The notes: generated by a model not told the origin, from the sequence alone. 64,000 bases of DNA from Chitinophaga eiseniae (GCF_012641265.1 NZ_JABAHZ010000001.1:806001-870000), one strand, 5' to 3'; numbered from the stretch's first letter, positions 52,048-61,058 are shown. Numbers and translations: made by a program.

Positions 52048-52497
52048 TTACGCCATAACAGTTAACGCATGCGGCTCAATGAATTCAATTACTTCACCAT
52101 CCAGGCCGTAAACAAGCGCATTACGAATACTTAGTACCGGCTCGCCTAAATGCAGCGCTGCAGGCGGGATACAACTGGCGGCGCCTAATGCCAGGGCATC
52201 TTCATACGCCTGAGCGGCATTACTCACTGTGAATGCCAGGTGCAGCAATGCGCCACTAACAGGCGTTTCGCCCGCTATTGGCCGGCGACCCTGTGTAGCC
52301 ACGTTAGCATTTTTGTCGAATATTTCAACGTAAGAGCTGGTGCCCGGAATATTCAGCAGCGCGGCGTATTCAATATTAAATTCTGGCAGCGCCCAGCTGT
52401 GAAAGCGTTTCAGCCCCAGCGCCTCGTAAAATTTTATGGTAGCCTGGTAGTCTTTTGCCTGTATGGCCACATGATGTATGCCTGTTATCGTTGTCAT
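52048..52497 (-). CDS. VOC-family protein (glyoxalase/bleomycin-resistance fold)
   Basis: A 149-residue vicinal-oxygen-chelate protein: ITGIHHVAIQAKDYQATIKFYEALG at the start, SYVEIFDKNA in the middle, HLAFTVSNAAQAYEDALALGA and ALVYGLDGEVIEFIEP at the end, giving H-E-H-E metal-ligand candidates. Members include glyoxalase I, dioxygenases and resistance proteins; the substrate is unknown. ATG 52497 follows a TACATTTG box by only four bases, so its mRNA may be leaderless; the frame extends back into the CLC-F gene. Confidence 0.88.
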   Translation of the reverse strand: MTTITGIHHVAIQAKDYQATIKFYEALGLKRFHSWALPEFNIEYAALLNIPGTSSYVEIFDKNANVATQGRRPIAGETPVSGALLHLAFTVSNAAQAYEDALALGAASCIPPAALHLGEPVLSIRNALVYGLDGEVIEFIEPHALTVMA

Positions 52498-52501
52498 GTG
52501 G

Positions 52502-52509
52502 CAAATGTA
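52502..52509 (-). promoter_or_regulatory. -7 box abutting the VOC gene start
   Basis: Minus-strand TACATTTG (exact TAnnTTTG) ends four bases before the ATG at 52497. Transcription should start at or within a few bases of the start codon. Confidence 0.5.
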
Positions 52510-52547
52510 AAAGGTGGTATTCACATAAAAAGGTGCTAACAAAATTG

Positions 52548-53837
52548 TTAGCGCCATTTTCTTACTTCCAGCTTCTGGGCGCCATAAATCCCCGAATGTC
52601 CGCTGAAGTAATACGCAGTAAAGCAGGCCACGGCAAAATACAGCACATGGGTGGTGCCAAATAGTTCAACGCCCATCAACGTGCAGGCAATAGGCGTATT
52701 CGTTGCGCCGGCGAAAACAGCAATAAATCCGAGCCCGGCAAACAGGTCAACAGGAGCGCCTAGCAACAGCGCCAATGTATGACCTAAAGTAGCGCCTATA
52801 AAAAATAGGGGAGTCACCTCTCCCCCTTTGAAACCCATTCCCAGCGTAATGGCTGTGAAGACCAGCTTCCAAAGCCAACTCCAGTCATTTACACTGCTGT
52901 TGGGTTCAAAGGCTGCCAGTATGCTAATGCCGTTGGGCGATTTACTACTGACACCTAATCCCAGGTAATCGGTTGTTCCGGCAATATAACTCAACAACAA
53001 AATAACGATACCACCTACCACCGGGATGAGCCAGGGTATTTTTATATAGGCCTGTGCGTTATGCTTGATATTGTGCATCAGCGTGGAGAACAGGAAACTA
53101 CTCAATCCAAATGCTACGCCACAAACAATTACTTTCACCAGCAACCATACATCCAGGTGAATAAATGGCAGGCTATCCACCAGTGGGTGATCAATATAAT
53201 TGATATGATAATGGGTATGATGAATACCCCAGGCGCTGCAAACCACATCGGCAAAGACCGCTGCTATCAGGCAAGGTACAAGGGCATCATAGCGCATTAC
53301 CCCGATAGCCAGTACTTCCAGGGCAAATACCGCCCCGGTGAGCGGCGTACCGAATACGGCTCCAAAACCCGCCGCGATTCCCGTCATTAGCAAAATACGC
53401 AAGTCTGCTACCGACAACCGCAGCTGTTTTCCGATCCAGCCGGCCATACTACCGCCAATCTGCACCGCTGTACCTTCCCGTCCTGCCGAGCCACCAAATA
53501 AATGGGTAAGGATGGTGGTCGCCAATACCAATGGCGCCATGCGCGCAGGAACCCCGCCGCCGGGCTGGTGAATTTCCTCCATGATCAGGTTGTTGCCCTT
53601 GTCGGCCTGCTTGCCTCCCAACCGGTACAGCCAATAAATAAGGACACCGGCTACCGGTAAACCCCATAATAACCATCCGTGTTCCCAGCGTATATGCGTT
53701 ACCGTTTCCAGTAACCATAAGAATAATGCCACCAGCGAACCCACGATCAGCGATACCGGTATTACCAATACAGTCCAGCGGAGTAGCTGGTATGCTACTC
53801 TCCCTTGTTCAAAAGAAGAAAACTTAGATTGTTTCAT
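52548..53837 (-). CDS. CLC-F type fluoride/proton antiporter
   Basis: A 429-residue CLC-family protein. In place of the chloride-type GSGIP and GREGP it has GNNLI (residues 81-85) and GREGT (119-123), the selectivity signatures of the CLC-F clade that exports fluoride, and [21 protein letters not shown] is also typical of that clade. The gating Glu is E121. The upstream leader folds as a fluoride riboswitch (53840-53942), which is independent support. Database names for this family often say 'voltage-gated chloride channel', which is misleading here. The last bases lie 38 bases before the VOC gene -7 box. Confidence 0.92.
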   Translation of the reverse strand: MKQSKFSSFEQGRVAYQLLRWTVLVIPVSLIVGSLVALFLWLLETVTHIRWEHGWLLWGLPVAGVLIYWLYRLGGKQADKGNNLIMEEIHQPGGGVPARMAPLVLATTILTHLFGGSAGREGTAVQIGGSMAGWIGKQLRLSVADLRILLMTGIAAGFGAVFGTPLTGAVFALEVLAIGVMRYDALVPCLIAAVFADVVCSAWGIHHTHYHINYIDHPLVDSLPFIHLDVWLLVKVIVCGVAFGLSSFLFSTLMHNIKHNAQAYIKIPWLIPVVGGIVILLLSYIAGTTDYLGLGVSSKSPNGISILAAFEPNSSVNDWSWLWKLVFTAITLGMGFKGGEVTPLFFIGATLGHTLALLLGAPVDLFAGLGFIAVFAGATNTPIACTLMGVELFGTTHVLYFAVACFTAYYFSGHSGIYGAQKLEVRKWR

Positions 53838-53839
53838 AT

Positions 53840-53942
53840 CCTACAAATAGCAGTGTGAAATGGCATACTATGCCATTAATATTTGTAGGCGCCATCAGAC
53901 AGCCCTGGGCTGACGGTTCTGGTCAGGAAGACACCATTTCCT
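53840..53942 (-). promoter_or_regulatory. Fluoride riboswitch (crcB motif) and expression platform
   Basis: Read on the minus strand, the aptamer (53942-53883) has P1 AGGAA/TTCCT (53942-53938, 53929-53925) closing the loop ATGGTGTC, the conserved AACCG (53918-53914), a P3 hairpin CAGCC/GGCTG (53912-53900) and TGATGGCGCCTAC at the 3' side. GGTGTC (53935-53930) and GGCGCC (53893-53888) can form the family pseudoknot with two G-U pairs. Next come a 19-base palindrome (53877-53859) and ATTTGTAGG (53848-53840), which pairs perfectly with CCTACAAAT (53889-53881). That helix shares CC with the pseudoknot and masks the start region, so ligand binding should free the ATG. No T-run is present, so control is probably translational. 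Confidence 0.87.
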
Positions 53943-53952
53943 GTTTATCTCT

Positions 53953-53960
53953 CAAAAATA
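53953..53960 (-). promoter_or_regulatory. -7 box of the riboswitch transcript
   Basis: Minus-strand TATTTTTG fits TAnnTTTG; a CTG (near TTG) sits 20 bases further upstream inside the 3' end of glk. Transcription would begin about 53946, just before the first aptamer stem at 53942. Confidence 0.6.
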
Positions 53961-53963
53961 ACT

Positions 53964-55019
53964 TTAATCTTTTAATAATCCAGCATAAAATGCTGCCCCC
54001 CATAAGGCCGACTTATCATTGTTCACAATATGGATGGGCACACTGGCTAACAGCTCAGCCATCCGGTCGCCCTGCATGTAGTGATGATAAAACTCGCCCG
54101 TTTCCAGCAGCATTGCAATCTTTGGAGGAATACCACCACCCAGGAACAAGCCACCTGTGGCCTTCATTTTTAGTACCAGGTTACAGGATTCCCTGGCCAG
54201 GTAACGAACAAAAAGCTCCATGGTTTTTACACAAACCGGGATCTTCTGCTCAATAGCGCCCTTGCTGATGGCGGCCGATGGGTCACCGGCATTCATCGCG
54301 GCGCGCAGTTCCACCGGTTCGTCCATGCCTTTTATATCTCTCAGAAACTGGTAAATGTCATATATACCTGGTCCGCTCACTAGTCTTTCCCAACTCACGA
54401 TATCATATTTTTCCTGCAAATAACGCAATAGCAGTATATCAAGGTCCGTACGCGGCGCAAAGTCGGTATGTCCTCCTTCCGTGGGAAACGGATGATGATA
54501 CTTTCCATCCCAATACATGCCGGCCATTCCCAAACCCGTTCCTGGTGCGATAATCGCGATATTGCCAGTATGATCTGCAGCGCCCCGGTGCAGGGTGGTC
54601 AGCTGCTGGGGCGACAAAGTAGCCAGGCCATAGGCGGTGGCTTCCAGGTCGTTGATCAGCGCCACAGCGTTGATACCGGTTGTTTGCCGTATTTCTTCCT
54701 CACTCAATTCCCTCGACAAATTAGTGAGTTCCACTTTCCCTTTTACCACGGGTCCCGCCACGCCAATGCATATACGCTGCGGCGATGTATCCCGGCTCTC
54801 CCCGATAAAATGCTGGATGATATCTGAAAAGCTGGCGTAGTCACGGGAAACATACCGCTGCTCGCGAATCAGATCCAACTCGCCATCTACACTGCTAAAC
54901 AGCGCCAGGTTGGTTTTGGTGCCGCCGAGGTCACCGGCCAGCAGGTAAGTCTTGACACCGCTATCAGATACCGGCATCATAAACCGGGGAAGGTAGTGCT
55001 GCTTTTTCATTGTTTGCAT
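53964..55019 (-). CDS. glk: Glucokinase
   Basis: A 351-residue glucokinase of the Glk (non-ROK) family, making glucose 6-phosphate from glucose and ATP. It has LLAGDLGGTKTNLALF (phosphate 1 loop) near residue 27, VAGPVVKGKVELTNLS, LINDLEATAYGL (catalytic Asp), IIAPGTGLGMAGM and LFLGGGIPPKIA. ATG 55010 is an alternative start. It is divergent from the GH15 gene and near the trehalose synthase gene, fitting use of glucose released from trehalose or alpha-glucans. No riboswitch for glucose is seen. Confidence 0.93.
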   Translation of the reverse strand: MQTMKKQHYLPRFMMPVSDSGVKTYLLAGDLGGTKTNLALFSSVDGELDLIREQRYVSRDYASFSDIIQHFIGESRDTSPQRICIGVAGPVVKGKVELTNLSRELSEEEIRQTTGINAVALINDLEATAYGLATLSPQQLTTLHRGAADHTGNIAIIAPGTGLGMAGMYWDGKYHHPFPTEGGHTDFAPRTDLDILLLRYLQEKYDIVSWERLVSGPGIYDIYQFLRDIKGMDEPVELRAAMNAGDPSAAISKGAIEQKIPVCVKTMELFVRYLARESCNLVLKMKATGGLFLGGGIPPKIAMLLETGEFYHHYMQGDRMAELLASVPIHIVNNDKSALWGAAFYAGLLKD

Positions 55020-55187
55020 CGCTGTGGAACTTTATACTTAAAAATAAGCGTTTCCATGAAAACTACCACATGAATATGTTTTGTTAATAAACGACATCCG
55101 GCGGAAGCCCAGCCATTATTGGAACAGCTTTTGTTCCGGATGAACAAAATTCAGGGAAAAATGTAAATCAAAACAAATCAAGGGATT

Positions 55188-56969
55188 ATGGAAAGACATA
55201 CCTATCAGACGGGACTTATTGGCAATTGCGCATTCCTGGCGCATATAAACAAGAACACAAACATCGATTGGCTTTGTTGGCCCCGCATGGATAGTTCCTT
55301 TATTTTCGGCGGATTGCTGGATAAAAAAAATGGCGGCGAATTTTCTATCCTTCCAGCCGCCGATTATTCCTCCCATCAGTACTACCTGGAAAACACCAAT
55401 ATCCTGTGTACTGAGATTACTACCACTGAAGGCAGTTACCGGATTACGGACTTCGCCCCGCGGTTTATGCAATTTGAGCGTTTTTTTAAACCGTTGATGC
55501 TGGTGCGCAAAATTGAGCCCCTGGAGGGATCGCCCCGTATCCGGGTAAAATGTGAACCGGTGTGCGACTATGGCGCCTATAAGCTCAAACGCATGAGAGG
55601 CAGCAGCCATATCGAATTTGCAGGTTGTGATGAAAACATACGACTCACGACCAACATTGCGGTGAGTTATCTTTTTGAAGATGAATTTTTTGTGCTCAAT
55701 GATACCCGTTATCTCATCCTTACCTACGGCCATCCGCTGGAAGCGCCATTGGTTAGTACGGGAGAAAGATTTCTCCGGGAAACCATTACCTATTGGAGAA
55801 CCTGGATCAAGCACTCGTCCATTGCCCATTACTTCCAGCCTTATGTGATCCGTTCGGCCCTGGCCCTGAAAATTCACCAGTTTGAAGATACCGGCGCTAT
55901 CATTGCCGCCAGCACCACCAGCTTACCGGAATTTCCTGACAGTGGCCGCAATTGGGACTACCGTTATTGCTGGCTGCGGGACACCTATTATATTATCACC
56001 GCGCTCAACCATATAGGCCACTTTGAGGAGATGGAACGCTACTTCGGGTATATCACAGATATCTCGTTCTCCGGGGATTTCCGCTATCAGCCACTGTACG
56101 GCATTACAGGGCAAAAGGAGCTGGTAGAAACTATACTCCCCCACCTGGACGGATATATGAATAATAAACCGGTACGCATTGGCAACCAGGCCTATGAGCA
56201 TATCCAGAATGATATTTACGGGCAGGTGCTGATTTCCATGCTACCGCTGTATACCGATCACCGCTTTGTTTTCTCAGAACGCAAAGACTCCGACCGCTGG
56301 ATAGAATTACTGCTGAAGAAAATAGAGAAAACCATCGATGAAAAAGATGCAGGTATCTGGGAGTTCAGGAACATGGCCAACGTGCATTGCTATACGAACC
56401 TGTTCCAATGGGCCGGATGCTCCGCTGCAGAGAAAATGGCCCGCACCATTGGCAACCAGGCCCTGTTGCAACGCGCTACCGCACTGAAAGAACGTGCGGC
56501 TGCCCATATCGAAAGCTGTTACGACCCGGTAAGAAAAGTATATACCAATGCCGCCGGCAGTAAATACCTGGATGCCAGCACCCTGCAATTAATAATGATG
56601 AATTACCTGGATCCTGCCTCTGAGCGGGCCAGGGACCATCTCGCGGCACTAGAACGGGAATTGAAAACACCGGAAGGACTCTTTTTCCGCTACCTCCACT
56701 CCGATGACTTCGGTAAACCCAAAACCACTTTTCTCGTATGTGCGTTCTGGTATGTAGAAGCGCTGGCCTGCGTAGGCCGGCTGGATGATGCCCAACGGGA
56801 ATTTGAAAGACTACTGCAGTATTCCAATCACCTGCTCCTTTTCAGCGAAGACGTGGAAGCAGAAACCGGCAGCCAATGGGGCAATTTCCCGCAGGCGTAT
56901 AGCCATGTGGGTTTGATGAATGCTGCTTACCGTATTGCCATGAAACTGGATGTACCGATTTTTATATAG
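55188..56969 (+). CDS. Glycoside hydrolase family 15 (glucoamylase/trehalase-type)
   Basis: A 593-residue GH15 enzyme without signal peptide, so cytoplasmic. N-terminal beta-sandwich (residues about 1-220; GLIGNCAFLAHINKNTNIDW, WPRMDSSFIFGGLLD), then an (alpha/alpha)6 barrel with RNWDYRYCWLRDTYYII, MANVHCYTNLFQWAG, and a final GSQWGNFPQAYSHVGLMNAAY carrying the general base region. Members release beta-glucose from alpha-glucans or from trehalose; the OtsAB gene immediately after favours trehalose, but this is inferred. Its stop codon is part of a 42-bp hairpin arm. Confidence 0.93.
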   Translation: MERHTYQTGLIGNCAFLAHINKNTNIDWLCWPRMDSSFIFGGLLDKKNGGEFSILPAADYSSHQYYLENTNILCTEITTTEGSYRITDFAPRFMQFERFFKPLMLVRKIEPLEGSPRIRVKCEPVCDYGAYKLKRMRGSSHIEFAGCDENIRLTTNIAVSYLFEDEFFVLNDTRYLILTYGHPLEAPLVSTGERFLRETITYWRTWIKHSSIAHYFQPYVIRSALALKIHQFEDTGAIIAASTTSLPEFPDSGRNWDYRYCWLRDTYYIITALNHIGHFEEMERYFGYITDISFSGDFRYQPLYGITGQKELVETILPHLDGYMNNKPVRIGNQAYEHIQNDIYGQVLISMLPLYTDHRFVFSERKDSDRWIELLLKKIEKTIDEKDAGIWEFRNMANVHCYTNLFQWAGCSAAEKMARTIGNQALLQRATALKERAAAHIESCYDPVRKVYTNAAGSKYLDASTLQLIMMNYLDPASERARDHLAALERELKTPEGLFFRYLHSDDFGKPKTTFLVCAFWYVEALACVGRLDDAQREFERLLQYSNHLLLFSEDVEAETGSQWGNFPQAYSHVGLMNAAYRIAMKLDVPIFI

Positions 56970-57085
56970 CAGAAAGCAGAAAGCGTAAAGCAAAAAGCTA
57001 TTGTAGCGAATGATCTATGCAGATGGTTATCCGCTTTGGCGACTCGCTATAATAGCTTTTTGCTTTACGCTTTCTGCTTTCTGCT
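56968..57085. repeat. 118-nt near-perfect hairpin filling a convergent gap
   Basis: Arms 56968-57009 and 57044-57085 pair over all 42 positions with a single G-T wobble (57003/57050), around a 34-base loop. The left arm is purine-rich with repeated AGAAAGC/AAAGC units and overlaps the last bases of the GH15 stop codon; the right arm ends 2 bases before the OtsAB stop. It would fold the 3' ends of both converging transcripts into long duplexes. Its style is the same as that of 13368-13476. Confidence 0.92.
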
Positions 57086-57087
57086 CT

Positions 57088-59280
57088 CTACTGCCCCTGC
57101 CCTTCCCGGTTTCTCAGGGTTCTGAGCAAATGCCTTACTTCATGATAACTTCTTAGATAATACCGCGCCGCTGATACCTGGCTGCCCACCTTTACCGTAA
57201 TGGCCGTGGCTGGAACCGCCTTAAAGATATCCTCGTCCGTTATATCATCTCCCATAGCCATAATGAAATCATACTTCTTATGATTGAGCCAGCTCAGGGC
57301 GGCTTTCCCTTTATTGATCTCTATATTTTTCACTTCAATCACCTTGTCGCCGGGCAATACCTGTAATCCTTTTTCAGCCGTATAGTAACGCAGGGTATTC
57401 ATCAGTTCATTGGCTCTCAATTCACCCAGCCCCGACTCCACTTTGCGGTAATGCCATACCAGCGAGTAACTCTTCTCTTCGATAAAAGAGCCGGGTGTAC
57501 GGTCGGTGGCCAGTTCCATAATAGGCAACAGGTCTTTCTTCCAGTCGTCCGTTAACCCTGGTAGCTGATACCACTCCCCTGTCCGGGTTTTCTGCCAGGC
57601 GCCATGTTCAGCAATGAGATCCAGCTTCAGATGACCAAACCACTCTCCCAGCGTTTCATGGTTCCGGCCACTGATCATTACCAGGTCATTGCCTGGTATA
57701 CCGGCCAGCTCTTTTAACAGCTGGTACAGGTCCTGGTCGGGAGAAGCCATGTCTATATTAGGCTGAAAGCCTACGAGTGTGCCGTCGTAATCAAGGAAGA
57801 TGATGCGTTTCTTTGCCTGGAAATATTGCTGCCGGATGGCTACGGCAGTTTCCTGGTTGACCCGGCGGGCCAGCATATTTTGCTGCATTTCATTTACTTC
57901 CTGTAACCGCGCCATGAACAACTTTACCCAGTGGTGTACATTAAACTTGGCCACTACTGTCCGCATCTGTTTCATGCGCCGTTGCTGCTCTGCCAGCGGC
58001 ATATCCAGCGCATCTACAATAGCGCGGGTAATAGCGCCGATATTATTCGGATTAACGATGATGGCGTCAATTAACTCTTTAGATGCGCCGGCCATCTCGC
58101 TCAGGATCAATACCCCATCATTATTATTACGACTGGCCACATACTCTTTGCTGACGAGATTCATCCCGTCGCGCATGGGCGTTACCAGGCAAATGCCGGC
58201 AAAATTATACAACGCAGATAGCGTTTCCAGGGGGAAAGCACGATAAAAATATTGCACCGGATGCCAGGTTAATGTCCTGAAACGCGCATTGATATTACCC
58301 ACATACTTATCTATTTCATCCCTCAATTCCTTGTATTGTGGTACCGTATCACGGGAGGGCACCACAATCATATACAACACTGCATTCCCAATGTATTCGG
58401 GATGTAATTGCAGTAATAATTCAAAAGCCTGCAGCCGTTGCAGGATCCCTTTGCTGTAATCGAGGCGATCGATCGACAGGATCAACTGGTTCTTATCAAA
58501 GTTCTGTTCCAGGTCCCTGATCTGCTCCTGTACTTCGGGATAATTGCCCAGTGCTGCGTATTTGTTAAAGTCGATACCCATGGGAAACGTTTCCACCACG
58601 ATAGCCCTGTCATTGTAAGATACAATGTTGGCCGAAGTATTCACCGGCAGGATACGGCTGGCGGCATCCAGGAAATGGCGGGTATCATCGAAGGTATGAA
58701 AGCCCATGAGATCGGCCCCCAGCATCCCTTCCAGGATTTCGGCCCTCCAGGGAATGAGGCGGAATAACTCAAAGGAAGGAAAAGGAATGTGTTGAAAAAA
58801 GCCGATGGAGATTTCCGGTAGCTCTGCCCGGATCATTCCGGGTAATAACAACAACTGGTAATCATGTATCCAGATGATGTCACCCGGTTCCGCTATCTTC
58901 AAAATAATATCCCTGAATTTTTTATTGACCTGGAAATAGGCATCCCAATAATATTGTTCATAGTGGGCATAAACAGACATATAGTGGAAAACAGGCCACA
59001 GTGTTTCATTGGAAAACCCTTCGTAAAAATTGTTGATTTCATCCTGTGTCAGGTATACCGGCACCAGGTTCATTTTTCTCAATTGCTTAGTTACTTTCTC
59101 CTGCTCTTTCTGGTCTGTAATCTCCTGTCCCGGCCAGCCTACCCAAATGTTATTACCCTCCCTGTAGATAGAGCCCAGGCCTGTGGCCAGGCCACCTTCA
59201 CTGGGAGTTAACGTATAATCACCGTTTGCTTCTGAAATCTTTACCGGCAGTCTGTTCGATACAATAATGGTCTTTCGCAT
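57088..59280 (-). CDS. Bifunctional trehalose-6-phosphate synthase/phosphatase
   Basis: A 730-residue OtsA-OtsB fusion making trehalose from UDP-glucose and glucose 6-phosphate. The GT20 part (about 1-470) shows SEGGLATGLGSI, VGWPGQ, WIHDYQLLLLPGMIR, FFQHIPFPSFELFRLIPWR, SIDRLDYSKGILQRL and MRDGMNLVSKEYVA. The HAD phosphatase part (about 490-730) starts with IIFLDYDGTLVG (residues about 494-505) and ends with AMGDDITDEDIFKAV. The fusion makes the intermediate pass directly between sites. Convergent with GH15 and close to glk, suggesting coordinated trehalose turnover. Confidence 0.95.
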   Translation of the reverse strand: MRKTIIVSNRLPVKISEANGDYTLTPSEGGLATGLGSIYREGNNIWVGWPGQEITDQKEQEKVTKQLRKMNLVPVYLTQDEINNFYEGFSNETLWPVFHYMSVYAHYEQYYWDAYFQVNKKFRDIILKIAEPGDIIWIHDYQLLLLPGMIRAELPEISIGFFQHIPFPSFELFRLIPWRAEILEGMLGADLMGFHTFDDTRHFLDAASRILPVNTSANIVSYNDRAIVVETFPMGIDFNKYAALGNYPEVQEQIRDLEQNFDKNQLILSIDRLDYSKGILQRLQAFELLLQLHPEYIGNAVLYMIVVPSRDTVPQYKELRDEIDKYVGNINARFRTLTWHPVQYFYRAFPLETLSALYNFAGICLVTPMRDGMNLVSKEYVASRNNNDGVLILSEMAGASKELIDAIIVNPNNIGAITRAIVDALDMPLAEQQRRMKQMRTVVAKFNVHHWVKLFMARLQEVNEMQQNMLARRVNQETAVAIRQQYFQAKKRIIFLDYDGTLVGFQPNIDMASPDQDLYQLLKELAGIPGNDLVMISGRNHETLGEWFGHLKLDLIAEHGAWQKTRTGEWYQLPGLTDDWKKDLLPIMELATDRTPGSFIEEKSYSLVWHYRKVESGLGELRANELMNTLRYYTAEKGLQVLPGDKVIEVKNIEINKGKAALSWLNHKKYDFIMAMGDDITDEDIFKAVPATAITVKVGSQVSAARYYLRSYHEVRHLLRTLRNREGQGQ

Positions 59281-59419
59281 AGTCAGTTTATATAATCTAT
59301 TATCTAATTACATTCAATAAGAATAGCCATTAACACAACAAAAATGAACCCAAAAGAGCGGAATTTACATATATACATTAATGCAATGCTGCTACAAGGC
59401 GGAAGTTGAACCACAGGAT

Positions 59420-59437
59420 TTATCCAGAGCTGGATAA
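59420..59437. promoter_or_regulatory. Palindrome upstream of otsAB, possible operator
   Basis: TTATCCAG and CTGGATAA form an 8-bp inverted repeat around AG, 140 bases before the otsAB start in the 264-base gap 59281-59544. No T-run follows. It could be a regulator site or a small hairpin in the leader of otsAB or the tail of the EamA gene. Confidence 0.4.
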
Positions 59438-59544
59438 GGGCTACACCTGTAAAAATGTGAAGTTGGCAAGATAAACATTATCGGGCGGAAAAGAAAGCAG
59501 AAATACTGGAAAACAGGCTAAGAACGGCCACCAGTAAGGATCGA

Positions 59545-60447
59545 TCAACGGCGACCCAATGTCATGAGAATAACACCGGAGATAACAATGGCAGCTGATA
59601 CGCCTACCATCGCACTAATATCTTCATGCCCGATGGCCCAGCCGAGAAATAAGGCTACAATGGGATTGATATAGGCGTAGGTGGCCGTGAGGCGGGGCGG
59701 CGCATTTTTCGACAACCAGCTATAAGATGTATAACCTACCAGTGATCCGATAAACACTAGATAAAAATAAGCCTGCCATCCTTCTGTTGTCATAAACGGA
59801 ATGGTATCCATGGCGCCCGGCTCAAAAACGAGACTTACCAGGAAAGAGAATACACCCCCTGCCAGCATCTGGATAGCAGTGCTGGTAATCTGGGTAGGCA
59901 TTGGCAATCGCGGTACTAACAGCGTGCCGGCCGCCCAGCAGATATTGCCCGCTACAACAATGCCCACCGGCCATAAGGGAAAGCTGCGGGCCTCCTGTAC
60001 ATGGAAGGGATTGAATAACAGGAACAACCCTACGAAACCGACTATAATACCCAACATAGTTAAATAAGACGGGCGCTTACGGCTGAAAAATGCCCAGTCC
60101 ATCCCCATGATCCAGGCAGGCATAGCTGCTACCATCAGCGCCACCAGTCCTGATGGCATATGATGAACAGCCAATGCGACGGTAGTATTACCTATGCCTA
60201 TCAGCGCAATGCCGACTAAACAAGCCGACAGGAACTGGCGACGATGCGGCCAGCTTCTCTCTTTTATATAACCAATCACTCCTAACAGGCTTCCCGCCAA
60301 CAAAAAGCGCATCGCCGACAGCATAAAGGGTGGTACCACTTTGGTGGCGATCTTCATACCCAGGTAAGTAGAACCCCAGATAATATATACCGCCAGCAGG
60401 CAAAAGATCAGTTTAGAAGATATAGTACTCCCTGTTTCCTTACTCAT
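59545..60447 (-). CDS. EamA-family (DMT) transporter, YedA-like
   Basis: A 300-residue exporter with ten predicted helices in two EamA repeats; YIIWGSTYLGMKIATKVVPPFMLSAMRFLLAG at the start is typical of YedA/RhaT-type DMT proteins, and YTSYSWLSKNAPPRLTATYAYINP marks the second repeat. It exports amino acids or metabolites in relatives; the substrate here is unknown. Its ATG overlaps the stop of the CGNR regulator gene (ATGA, 60444-60447), so expression is translationally coupled to it. Confidence 0.92.
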   Translation of the reverse strand: MSKETGSTISSKLIFCLLAVYIIWGSTYLGMKIATKVVPPFMLSAMRFLLAGSLLGVIGYIKERSWPHRRQFLSACLVGIALIGIGNTTVALAVHHMPSGLVALMVAAMPAWIMGMDWAFFSRKRPSYLTMLGIIVGFVGLFLLFNPFHVQEARSFPLWPVGIVVAGNICWAAGTLLVPRLPMPTQITSTAIQMLAGGVFSFLVSLVFEPGAMDTIPFMTTEGWQAYFYLVFIGSLVGYTSYSWLSKNAPPRLTATYAYINPIVALFLGWAIGHEDISAMVGVSAAIVISGVILMTLGRR

Positions 60448-61058
60448 GACGATTTCTTTTTAGCTCGCTGATAACTCCGTGTTACTTTGTCTACGTCGCC
60501 GCAGGTGCTCATACTGCACCAACGCCGGGACCCGTTCCTGCTTTTGTCCAGGAACAGCCATCCGCAGGCGGGACATTCCTTTACAGGCATGGGCTTATCG
60601 GTCGTGTACAAATCTACCGCCGATTTTACCAGCCACCAGTATACCTGCTCCAGGGCAGGCGCGTTGAATTGCAATTGCCCTCCGCCTGCTACCCAGGCAA
60701 TTTCAATATTAGCATAGGCCTCACCAATGTAACTGTTGAACTGAAACAAATCTGCCGGCGCCGGGCGTTTGCCGGATGCCTTGTATAGAAACAGCCGGTG
60801 CAGCAATTCCCTTAACGCTATGCTTTTGTCAAAAACAACGGCCGCCTTTTGCGGATAGTCTTTTGCCAACCGCTCCAAGGTATGGATCGTTTTGGCAGGT
60901 AAGCTGCCCGTATGTCCATACCATTGCAATACATCTTTGAAGTGATGCAGGTAATCTACGAGCGGTATCTTCTTCCGGTTACTGATGGTATTGATAAAAT
61001 CGAGACACAAAATACCACCATCCAGCCGGAGGTCCGTAATCGATTTTTGAGCAGACAT
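60444..61058 (-). CDS. ABATE/CGNR zinc-finger regulator
   Basis: A 204-residue putative stress-responsive regulator with an N-terminal ABATE domain (GGILCLDFINTISNRKK) and a C-terminal zinc-finger region with CPACGWLFLD and CSMSTCGDVDK. The name-giving CGNR is here CGDV, so the motif is degenerate, though the Cys pairs remain. The 4-base overlap with the EamA gene shows the regulator and the transporter belong to one unit; it may sense the compound that is exported. Confidence 0.85.
   Translation of the reverse strand: MSAQKSITDLRLDGGILCLDFINTISNRKKIPLVDYLHHFKDVLQWYGHTGSLPAKTIHTLERLAKDYPQKAAVVFDKSIALRELLHRLFLYKASGKRPAPADLFQFNSYIGEAYANIEIAWVAGGGQLQFNAPALEQVYWWLVKSAVDLYTTDKPMPVKECPACGWLFLDKSRNGSRRWCSMSTCGDVDKVTRSYQRAKKKSS

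Noticed and set aside
55116..55877. 253-codon minus-strand frame inside the GH15 gene
   Set aside because: It is antisense to a well-conserved GH15 sequence, has no recognisable domain and no start context; long antisense frames are common in this base composition.
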